Origin: JBDREA01 sp043820265
GTDB taxonomy: Archaea; Altiarchaeota; Altiarchaeia; IMC4; JBDREA01
Assembly: GCA_043820265.1 (NCBI GenBank)
Contig: JBDREA010000074.1
Location: 1-5,080, forward strand
DNA length: 5,080 nucleotides
Direction: 5' to 3'
A model generated the notes under the pieces. That model saw only the letters and a program-made list of their open reading frames with translations, made no database searches and was not told the DNA's origin. The position numbers and the translations under genes were made by a program. Below, in pieces: positions 1 through 5,080 of this stretch (positions within the stretch are counted from its first letter, which is position 1; every line of letters begins with the position of its first letter).

Positions 1-86
1 CGCTCTAAATCAGGCGAAGATCGCCTGTTCAAACGCTAAAAATCCCGATGGATTTTTGCGCGCCAGAAGCCGAAGGCTTCTGAGCG
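1..86. repeat. Cloverleaf-like palindromic element (three hairpins in a closing stem)
   Basis: Three adjacent inverted repeats are read directly. The first is CAGGCGA (11-17) with TCGCCTG (21-27), 7 bp and a 3-base loop. The second is AAAAATCC (38-45) with GGATTTTT (50-57), 8 bp and a 4-base loop, extended by CGC (34-36) with GCG (58-60) across a bulged T37. The third is AGAAGCC (65-71) with GGCTTCT (75-81), 7 bp and a 3-base loop. CGCTC (1-5) pairs with GAGCG (82-86) and encloses all three. About 60 of 86 bases can pair. Such density is not expected by chance and fits a structured RNA, a dispersed palindromic repeat or a terminator cluster. It is not a tRNA: loop sizes and the T-loop consensus do not fit. 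The left border may lie outside the window and the strand cannot be decided. The pairing is certain; the function is unknown. Confidence 0.6.
34..60. terminator. Possible bidirectional terminator hairpin inside the palindromic element
   Basis: The central hairpin has an A5 run on its left arm and a T5 run on its right arm, so either strand would give a stem ending in a U-run. This would suit a terminator for a gene lying to the left of the window. It is equally compatible with being just the middle arm of the larger structure, and no upstream gene is visible to support termination. Confidence 0.25.
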
Positions 87-106
87 TCCGGTCGGGCCCA
101 TACTTG

Positions 107-114
107 TTTATATT
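107..114 (+). promoter_or_regulatory. TATA-like box upstream of the lipoprotein gene
   Basis: TTTATATT lies about 50 bases before the ATG at 161. Archaeal transcription usually starts about 25 bases downstream of the TATA centre, which would put the start near 135 and leave a leader of roughly 25 bases carrying the Shine-Dalgarno sequence. The region between the palindromic element and this box is otherwise unremarkable apart from a GGGCCC palindrome at 94-99. Confidence 0.45.
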
Positions 115-147
115 CATTCCCCCCCATGTATTGCCATTCAATGTTTT

Positions 148-153
148 GAGGTG
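148..153 (+). promoter_or_regulatory. Shine-Dalgarno sequence of the lipoprotein gene
   Basis: GAGGTG matches the complement of the 16S rRNA 3' end and sits 7 bases before the ATG at 161. It supports that start over any internal Met, as does the signal peptide that begins there. Confidence 0.6.
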
Positions 154-160
154 TGAATAA

Positions 161-784
161 ATGAAGTATCTCTTATTTGTATTGATTTGTTTCGTGTTGG
201 TGGCCGGCTGCCTTGGCGGCGGTTCAAGCGATACGCAAATATCTAAGCAGGGACCACAATCAACTGCTTCCCAGACTGCAGCGTCAATGCCGGTCGAACC
301 TGAGAGTCCCTCGTTGTCGGAAAAAGTCAAGGATTCCTTCGCCTCCCTTTTGGGTAGCGGCAATGCCAAATGCACCTATACTGTTGAGGGGCAGAGCATG
401 GATGTCTGGTTTTTGAACAACAAATTCAAGGTTGTCGACCCATTAGGCAATGGAGTTATCTATGACGGCAACGCCTACTGGGTTTGGCAGGGAAGCGAAG
501 GCTACAAGGTCAGCCAATCATTCATAGACAAACAAGGAGTCGACATGCCCACCCAGCAAAACATCATGTCTGTCGATGACTACGCCGAAGCCTACGCGGG
601 CGTCGACCTCGACTGCACCTATAACGTCGTCTCAACAAACGATATCCAGCCACCATCTGGTATCGAATGGCAGGACTTGGAGGAGATGATGGCGGATACG
701 AAGACACAGCTTGGTGCCGCCTGCCAACAGTGCTTGTCCAATGCACCCGACCCAACAGTCTGCGACCAAGTATGTTCAATGTGA
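161..784 (+). CDS. Secreted, membrane-anchored lipoprotein, cysteine-containing, function unknown
   Basis: The 207-residue product starts with a short signal peptide: Lys2, a hydrophobic core over residues 4-14, then the lipobox LVAGC ending at Cys17 and a Gly/Ser-rich linker. It should therefore be exported and lipid-anchored outside the cell membrane. Residues 20-55 are a Ser/Thr/Gln/Pro-rich tether. The folded part (about 60-175) contains alternating hydrophobic and aromatic segments that suggest beta strands, with two similar pieces, Cys71-T-Y-T-V and Cys152-T-Y-N-V. The C-terminus carries Cys188, Cys191, Cys201 and Cys205 (CX2C, 9 residues, CX3C), making six cysteines after the lipid cysteine, an even number suited to disulfides. 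The strand-rich stretch with a T-Y-x-V pattern and a Y-x-W segment resembles small archaeal secreted proteins with a LolA-like or DUF4412-like fold; this is a weak inference. It appears monocistronic. I do not recognise a specific function. Confidence 0.8.
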   Translation: MKYLLFVLICFVLVAGCLGGGSSDTQISKQGPQSTASQTAASMPVEPESPSLSEKVKDSFASLLGSGNAKCTYTVEGQSMDVWFLNNKFKVVDPLGNGVIYDGNAYWVWQGSEGYKVSQSFIDKQGVDMPTQQNIMSVDDYAEAYAGVDLDCTYNVVSTNDIQPPSGIEWQDLEEMMADTKTQLGAACQQCLSNAPDPTVCDQVCSM

Positions 785-825
785 GGGGATTGAACTCCCC
801 TTCTCATTTTTTCATTTTTATTTTC
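784..825 (+). terminator. Terminator-like hairpin plus T-runs after the lipoprotein gene
   Basis: AGGGGA (784-789) pairs with TCCCCT (796-801) around a 6-base loop, and the last base of the TGA stop codon is part of the stem. T6, T5 and T4 runs follow at 807-812, 815-819 and 821-824. The U-rich tract alone would be enough for archaeal termination; the hairpin may also stabilise the mRNA 3' end. Confidence 0.6.
815..824 (+). promoter_or_regulatory. Weak TATA-like element before the aminotransferase gene
   Basis: TTTTTATTTT is centred about 32 bases before the ATG at 852, the distance expected for a leaderless archaeal transcript. It lies within the T-rich terminator of the previous gene, so the same stretch may serve both purposes. 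The match to a TATA consensus is poor. Confidence 0.25.
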
Positions 826-851
826 TAGTCTCTTATTTCTTTCTCGTTAAG

Positions 852-2000
852 ATGGTTTCGTTTGCGTCTCGTTTGGATAAGGTTGCTCCGTCGGCTACTT
901 TCAAGTATTCTGCTATGGCAAAAAAGCCAGGCATGATTAACTTGACTGTTGGTAGGCCGGATTTTAACACCCCAGAAGTGATTCGGGAGGCGGCTAAAAA
1001 GGCACTCGATGAGGGGAAGGTACACTATGTTCCAACGAGAGGAATCCCCGAGCTAAGAGAAAAGATTGCTGAAAAGTTCACAAAAGAAAACCATATCAAA
1101 GGCATCGAAGCCGAGAATGTGATTGTTTCGGTTGGGGGAAAACAGTGCCTCTTTGAGATAATCATGGCACTTATCGACAGAGGCGACAAAGTCGCGTTCG
1201 CTGATCCAAGCTGGGTTAGCTATGAACCGATGACCTATCTGGCAGGGGGGACTCCAATATGGCTTCCAACCACACCTGAAGAAGGCTTCATTCCGGGAGA
1301 TGATTTCCTTAATGCACTCGAAGAAGAGAAACCTAAACTCCTGATTCTCAACTCACCCAGCAATCCTACGGGTGCAGTTTTTCCAACATCAAAGATCGAA
1401 GAGATAATCGAGGTATGCGAGAAAAACGACACCTGGATTGTTTCAGACGAAGTCTATGAGAAACTGATCTACGAGGGCGAACACTTCAGCCCTGGATCGG
1501 TCTATGAAAAGACGATTACAGTCAACGCCTTCTCGAAAACGTATTCCATGACCGGCTGGAGGTTGGGATACCTTGCCTGTTCTGCTAAAGATGTAGTCGA
1601 TAAGATTGGAATCATCCAAGGCCAGTCAGTCAGCCATCCGACGTCGTTTGCCCAGTATGGGGCGGTTGCGGCATTCACAGATGAAGCCCAAAGGATGACT
1701 GAGGAGATGAGGAAAGAGTACGCGAAACGCCGCGAGTACGTGATGGAAAGATTATCTGAGTTCGACTGCGTCTGCCTCAAACCCGCTGGCGCATTTTATG
1801 TGTTCCCGTCTTTCGGCAAAGACACAGACGATATAAAGCTGGCAGACAAGATGATCGAGAAGGGAGTCGTTCCGGTGCCGGGAAGCGCTTTTGGTTCGGT
1901 TGGCAGGGGATGTTTGAGGCTGAGCTATGGAAATGCTAACGTCGAGATACTAAAAGAAGCATTTGAAAAAATATCAGAAATTGAGGGATTAAAAAAATGA
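852..2000 (+). CDS. Class I/II PLP-dependent aminotransferase, aspartate aminotransferase-like
   Basis: This 382-residue cytosolic enzyme transfers an amino group between an amino acid and a 2-oxo acid using pyridoxal phosphate. The fold type I signature is complete: NPTG at 171-174, Asp199 and Tyr202 in the SDEVYE segment, the Schiff-base lysine Lys229 in FSKTYSMTGWRLGY, and a C-terminal Arg356 in LRLSYG that would bind the substrate carboxylate. VGGKQ, WVSYEPM and YEGEHFSPG closely match thermophile aspartate aminotransferases of subgroup Igamma, which are about 385 residues long. Aspartate/2-oxoglutarate is therefore the likeliest pair, but alanine, aromatic or prephenate substrates occur in related enzymes. 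The frame is open back to 711, but that would overlap the lipoprotein and add a hydrophobic tail absent from the family, so ATG 852 is preferred. No Shine-Dalgarno precedes it, suggesting a leaderless start. It overlaps the thioredoxin gene by 4 bases. Confidence 0.93.
   Translation: MVSFASRLDKVAPSATFKYSAMAKKPGMINLTVGRPDFNTPEVIREAAKKALDEGKVHYVPTRGIPELREKIAEKFTKENHIKGIEAENVIVSVGGKQCLFEIIMALIDRGDKVAFADPSWVSYEPMTYLAGGTPIWLPTTPEEGFIPGDDFLNALEEEKPKLLILNSPSNPTGAVFPTSKIEEIIEVCEKNDTWIVSDEVYEKLIYEGEHFSPGSVYEKTITVNAFSKTYSMTGWRLGYLACSAKDVVDKIGIIQGQSVSHPTSFAQYGAVAAFTDEAQRMTEEMRKEYAKRREYVMERLSEFDCVCLKPAGAFYVFPSFGKDTDDIKLADKMIEKGVVPVPGSAFGSVGRGCLRLSYGNANVEILKEAFEKISEIEGLKK
1983..1988 (+). promoter_or_regulatory. 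Shine-Dalgarno sequence for thioredoxin inside the aminotransferase gene
   Basis: GAGGGA lies 8 bases upstream of the ATG at 1997, within the last codons of the aminotransferase. Together with the ATGA overlap it supports coupled translation of the two genes. Confidence 0.5.
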
Positions 2001-2320
2001 GTGACAATGTCCTAGAGATTTCGGATAAAAGCTTTGATGAAGTAGTTAAGCTAAATCCTTTAGTAGTCATTGACTGCTGGGCTGAGTGGTGTGGACCGTG
2101 CAAGGCTATCGCCCCGGTTCTTGAGGAGCTTGCGGAAGAATTCGCAGGGCAGATAACTTTTACGAAACTAAACATTGACGAAAACAAGGAGAAAGCGATC
2201 GAACATGGGATAATGAGCATCCCGACACTCCTAATATTCAAGGAAGGAAAAAAGGTCGATCAGATAGTCGGAGCGATTCCAAAAGACAGCATCAAGGAAA
2301 AACTGCAAAAACACCTGTGA
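1997..2320 (+). CDS. Thioredoxin
   Basis: A 107-residue thioredoxin, the usual length of the free-standing protein, with no signal peptide, hence cytosolic. It reduces protein disulfides through the redox pair Cys32 and Cys35 in the canonical WCGPCK motif. Other family landmarks are present: the buried Asp26, Pro40 in the helix after the active site, and the cis-proline Pro76 in the SIPT segment. An additional Cys27 sits directly before Trp28, where many thioredoxins have Phe. The start codon overlaps the aminotransferase stop as ATGA, so the pair is almost certainly co-transcribed. Its electron donor (thioredoxin reductase or a ferredoxin-linked system) is not in the window. The WCGPC motif argues for a true thioredoxin rather than the CPYC-type glutaredoxin-like proteins common in archaea. 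Confidence 0.96.
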   Translation: MSDNVLEISDKSFDEVVKLNPLVVIDCWAEWCGPCKAIAPVLEELAEEFAGQITFTKLNIDENKEKAIEHGIMSIPTLLIFKEGKKVDQIVGAIPKDSIKEKLQKHL

Positions 2321-2337
2321 CTTAATCAAACTCATTG

Positions 2338-2349
2338 TTTTTTCTTTTT
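2338..2349 (+). terminator. T-tract after the aminotransferase-thioredoxin operon
   Basis: Six T, one C and five T lie 18 bases after the thioredoxin stop, without a convincing hairpin. Oligo-T tracts in the non-template strand are sufficient for archaeal termination. The 51-base gap shows no strong TATA box for the next gene, so read-through into it remains possible. Confidence 0.45.
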
Positions 2350-2371
2350 CTAATTCCTAGTATTTTCTTGT

Positions 2372-3478
2372 ATGACATTTATTCGTAAACCTAACCTTCT
2401 CCCAAGAGAGGTTACAAGAGCACGCACAAGATCACAAGGGCCCGGCGGAGAACTACCACCACCCAGAAAACCCGGAGGTCTAAAAGAGAAACCGAACGAG
2501 TTTGAGGAGGCATTAGCCGTCTATAAGGATTTCATGAAAAGGGAATTCATGCCAGGGTATCGAAGATGGTATGAGGACACAACATCCCATTGCAGCAATG
2601 TCACAAGACTTGCTTTAGAGCAGGGTTGGAAAAAAGTCCCAAAGGAGATGTTTACGGAATTTGAGCAAGATAATGAACCCAAATGGTGGGGGGAGGGTTA
2701 TAGAGAGAGATATCACGAAGAAGATATTCCTCCAAGGGCTGGCTTATTGATCTCGACAGCAAGCCATAGGGTATTTGATAATCTCCCAAATATGGAGGAG
2801 TTTGGGGAACGGTTGAGCGCATATCTCTCGCAAAGAGCAGATGTAGCGCCCGGAGGTGATGAAGTGCAAGGTAAGATTCCTGAGTTTACCCCTAAGAAAC
2901 CTGAGGTTTTTGAAAAGGAACTGCTTGATATGAGCCCCGGTGAATTCTTTCATTCTAAAAAGGAGGAATTTCTGAGCGGTGCAGGACAGGAAATCAAGAG
3001 TGCTATTGAAGTGAATCTGGGCAGAAGAATGTTAAGCACCAATGTGGTCCTAGGAGAATTCCCTACGGAGAGTGATTATTGGTTTGAGTCTCTTTTTTCG
3101 AGAGAAGTATTCGATGAGTTGGGGAGAAATGCGTCTCGTTATCTACCAGAGCAGAATCCAGAGATCATTCTAGGGGGTAAGGCAACAAAAGATGAGGTGA
3201 TGTTCAGCGTCCATGATAACGGGAAAGGTATCGATCCAAAGATTCTACCACATATATTTGAGCGGGGATTCACTACAAGAAAAGATGCTAGTATGGGGAC
3301 TGGGGGATTCGGCTTGGATTGCGTTAGAAGCATAGTTGAGCAAGTATTCGGAGGCAAGATAATTGTCGAATCGAATGGGAAAAAGTTCAATCCCAAAACA
3401 GGAATAATCTCAGAAAGCGATGTTACAAAAGGTACAAGGTTCACGATAACCTACCCAAACAAAAGCCACATCGACTAA
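2372..3478 (+). CDS. Soluble histidine-kinase-like protein with C-terminal HATPase_c domain
   Basis: A 368-residue protein without a signal peptide or membrane segment. Residues 1-42 are rich in Arg, Pro, Gly and Lys and are probably disordered. Residues 45-240 are largely charged and helical and I recognise no domain in them. Residues about 235-365 form a GHKL-type ATP-binding domain: N-box Asn253 (ELGRNASRY), G1 box DNGKGID at 282-288 with Asp282, F-box IFERGFTTR at 295-303, and G2 box GTGGFGL at 309-315. These residues look intact, so ATP binding is expected. A textbook phosphoacceptor H-box is missing. His132 in ASHRVFDNL lies about 120 residues before Asn253, a distance normal for histidine kinases, and is the best candidate. 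No response regulator or receiver domain is nearby. It could instead be a serine/protein kinase of the GHKL superfamily or a non-kinase ATPase. No Shine-Dalgarno precedes ATG 2372; a later start at Met55 is possible but lacks a well-placed site. Confidence 0.8.
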   Translation: MTFIRKPNLLPREVTRARTRSQGPGGELPPPRKPGGLKEKPNEFEEALAVYKDFMKREFMPGYRRWYEDTTSHCSNVTRLALEQGWKKVPKEMFTEFEQDNEPKWWGEGYRERYHEEDIPPRAGLLISTASHRVFDNLPNMEEFGERLSAYLSQRADVAPGGDEVQGKIPEFTPKKPEVFEKELLDMSPGEFFHSKKEEFLSGAGQEIKSAIEVNLGRRMLSTNVVLGEFPTESDYWFESLFSREVFDELGRNASRYLPEQNPEIILGGKATKDEVMFSVHDNGKGIDPKILPHIFERGFTTRKDASMGTGGFGLDCVRSIVEQVFGGKIIVESNGKKFNPKTGIISESDVTKGTRFTITYPNKSHID

Positions 3479-3486
3479 GAGAATTC

Positions 3487-3498
3487 TTTATATATTTT
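3487..3498 (+). promoter_or_regulatory. Archaeal TATA box of the methionyl-tRNA synthetase gene
   Basis: TTTATATATTTT is centred about 31 bases before ATG 3524 and is preceded by a purine-rich GAGAA (3479-3483) that could act as a BRE. The predicted transcription start falls around 3515-3520, leaving at most a few untranslated bases. The sequence just before the ATG is pyrimidine-rich with no Shine-Dalgarno, so the mRNA is probably leaderless. The box begins 9 bases after the previous stop codon, and no terminator separates the genes. Confidence 0.7.
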
Positions 3499-3523
3499 GC
3501 TGCCCCCATAATTTCCTTTTACC

Positions 3524-5080
3524 ATGCCCAAGAATAAACAGAGATATCTCATAACGAGCGCCCTTCCTTATGCGAACGGTCCGCTTCACGTAGGCCACGC
3601 CATCGGAGCCTACGTTCCCGCAGACGTCTACGTGCGCTTTAGAAAGCTAAGAGGAGACGACGTCATCTACATTTGCGGAACCGACGAATATGGCACACCA
3701 ATATCCGTAAAAGCCGAAGAGGAAGGAGTATCTCCTCAAGTCATAGTAGATAGATATCATGAAATGCACGTTTCTGCATTCAAGGATTTGGGAGTCGACT
3801 TCGATAACTTTTCTGGGACCGCGAGGCCCATCCACGACGAAACAGCACAAGGGATTTTTTTAAAGGTTAACGAGAACGGCTATCTAAAAGAGGAAACCGT
3901 TGAGCGCCCCTATTGTCCGGACTGCGACCGATTTCTCCCCGACAGATACGTCTTCGGAACATGCCCTAAATGCGAGGCGGTAGATCAAAGAGGCGACCAA
4001 TGCGAAGTTTGCGGAAAACAATATGAATCCGTTGAGCTGATGAATCCAAAATGTTCAATCTGCGGACAAACCCCCGAAGTGCGTGAGACAACACATTGGT
4101 TCTTTCAGCTGCAAGAATTTGAGGGTTCGCTGAAAAACTGGCTTGAAGGAAAAGATGAAAAACACCCTTTGTCCGATTCCTTTCCCGCGAACGCCAAGAA
4201 TTTCTCGATCGGCTGGATAAAGGAGGGGTTGAAACCCAGAGGCATCACAAGGGACATGAGATGGGGAATCCCAGTCCCTCTCCCCCACACTGAAGGAAAG
4301 GTCCTCTACGTGTGGTTTGACGCTCCGATCGGTTACATCAGCTCGACAAAGGAATGGGCAACTGAAAAGATGAACGACCCGGATCTCTGGAAGAAATACT
4401 GGTTAGATAAAGGCACAAGAATCGTTCACTTCATCGGGAAAGACAACATCCCCTTTCACGCCATCATCTTTCCTGCTACATTGATGGCTCATGGAGGCTT
4501 TAACCTCCCCTGGAACGTCGCAAGCAACGAATACCTCAACCTTGAAGGAAAGAAGATGAGCACTTCGCGGGGGTGGGTCGTCTGGCTCCACGACCTACTA
4601 GGTAACTTCGAAGCGGATTCTATCAGATACTATCTCCTCTCGAACGCACCTGAGACAAGTGATTCAGATTTCGGTTTTAAGGATTTTCAGGGGAAGGTAA
4701 ACAGCGAATTGATAGGGACTTTGGGGAACTTCATCAACCGAACTTTGACATTCGTCCAGAATAAAAAAAACGGAATAATTCCTCAAAAAAATAAAATCGA
4801 AAAGATAGACGAAGAATTCATTCAAACAATAAAAAAAGGGATTGATGAAGTTGGGGGAGAAATCGAGAGGTTCAAGATGAAAAATGCCCTGGGTAAGATG
4901 GTATCCCTTGCCCAGGCAGGAAATGTTTACTTCCAGAACAAGGAACCTTGGAAGGAGGAAAACGAAACGACTCTCTTTTTGTGCGCCAACCTTTGTCGAT
5001 GCCTTGCTATCACGATGTATCCTTTCCTTCCGTTTTCTGCTTGTGAGATTTGGAAAATCCTCTATCCAGAAGAGAATAGG
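3524..5080 (+). CDS. metG: Methionyl-tRNA synthetase (3' end beyond the window)
   Basis: This cytosolic class I aminoacyl-tRNA synthetase charges tRNA(Met), initiator and elongator, using ATP and methionine. The frame is open for 519 codons to the window edge with no frameshift. The HIGH motif is HVGH at 22-25 and the KMSKS loop is KMSTS at 344-348. The connective-peptide domain has four CxxC pairs (Cys131/134, 147/150, 160/163, 177/180), the two-zinc arrangement of archaeal and some bacterial MetRS. Other landmarks are VWFDAPIGYIS, HFIGKDNIPFH, and in the anticodon-binding helical domain Asn467-x-Tyr-Phe followed by Pro475-Trp476. The visible part covers the catalytic core and most of the anticodon-binding domain. 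Whether a C-terminal EMAP/OB-fold tRNA-binding domain is fused cannot be seen. The start is fixed by the TATA box position and the normal distance to HVGH. Confidence 0.97.
   Translation, partial: MPKNKQRYLITSALPYANGPLHVGHAIGAYVPADVYVRFRKLRGDDVIYICGTDEYGTPISVKAEEEGVSPQVIVDRYHEMHVSAFKDLGVDFDNFSGTARPIHDETAQGIFLKVNENGYLKEETVERPYCPDCDRFLPDRYVFGTCPKCEAVDQRGDQCEVCGKQYESVELMNPKCSICGQTPEVRETTHWFFQLQEFEGSLKNWLEGKDEKHPLSDSFPANAKNFSIGWIKEGLKPRGITRDMRWGIPVPLPHTEGKVLYVWFDAPIGYISSTKEWATEKMNDPDLWKKYWLDKGTRIVHFIGKDNIPFHAIIFPATLMAHGGFNLPWNVASNEYLNLEGKKMSTSRGWVVWLHDLLGNFEADSIRYYLLSNAPETSDSDFGFKDFQGKVNSELIGTLGNFINRTLTFVQNKKNGIIPQKNKIEKIDEEFIQTIKKGIDEVGGEIERFKMKNALGKMVSLAQAGNVYFQNKEPWKEENETTLFLCANLCRCLAITMYPFLPFSACEIWKILYPEENR

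Noticed and set aside
1..86. tRNA gene suggested by the cloverleaf-like pairing
   Set aside because: The arms have 3-4-base loops instead of 7-base anticodon and T loops, and there is no GTTCRANNC T-arm with matching stem on either strand. The GTTCAAAC at 27-34 lies between hairpins and not in a loop.
10..375. Minus-strand open frame of 121 codons covering the left-edge hairpins
   Set aside because: It runs antisense into the well-supported lipoprotein signal peptide, has low-complexity sequence with no family features, and its C-terminal part is simply the translation of the palindromic element.
711..851. Upstream extension of the aminotransferase to ATG 711
   Set aside because: It overlaps the end of the lipoprotein gene, translates the T-rich terminator into a Phe-rich stretch, and would make the protein about 47 residues longer than its family.
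2582..2600. His73 of the kinase-like protein as the phosphoacceptor
   Set aside because: It lies about 180 residues before the N-box Asn253, much farther than the usual 100-120, so His132 is the better candidate.
4055..4591. Several minus-strand open frames of 60-77 codons inside metG
   Set aside because: They lie opposite a continuous, motif-complete synthetase frame and show no recognisable features.
1..5080. CRISPR array, insertion sequence or attachment site
   Set aside because: No regularly spaced direct repeats, transposase-like protein, terminal inverted repeats flanking a gene, or tRNA-end duplication could be seen.

Overview
The window most likely comes from an archaeon, probably an uncultivated lineage. 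The methionyl-tRNA synthetase is of the archaeal/eukaryotic kind with four CxxC zinc pairs. It is preceded by a clear TATA box about 30 bases upstream of its start codon and by no Shine-Dalgarno sequence. Other genes are separated by T-rich tracts of the sort archaeal RNA polymerase uses for termination. The first gene encodes a short lipoprotein signal peptide ending in a Cys followed by Gly residues, as in many archaeal lipoproteins. I cannot place the organism more precisely.

Layout: positions 1-86 are non-coding and consist of three consecutive near-perfect hairpins enclosed by a 5-bp closing stem, giving a cloverleaf-like palindromic element. A promoter region follows, then a 207-aa cysteine-containing lipoprotein (161-784), whose stop codon lies in the stem of a terminator-like hairpin followed by T-runs. 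Next is a two-gene operon: a class I aminotransferase close to the aspartate aminotransferase Igamma subgroup (852-2000) and a thioredoxin (1997-2320), joined by an ATGA overlap. After a T-tract comes a 368-aa soluble protein with a C-terminal HATPase_c domain (2372-3478), histidine-kinase-like but without a textbook H-box. The last gene is methionyl-tRNA synthetase (3524 to the window end), open at the right edge after 519 codons. All five genes are on the + strand and coding density is high; no gap between genes exceeds 70 bases.

The genes do not form one obvious pathway. The aminotransferase and thioredoxin are probably co-transcribed and translationally coupled; the others look like separate transcription units. 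Two genes (lipoprotein, thioredoxin) have recognisable Shine-Dalgarno sequences, while the three genes that open or may open transcripts at 852, 2372 and 3524 have none, which suggests mixed leadered and leaderless translation. The most unusual items are the palindromic element at the left edge and the orphan kinase-like protein. No complete novel system (defence island, CRISPR, biosynthetic cluster) is visible in this window.
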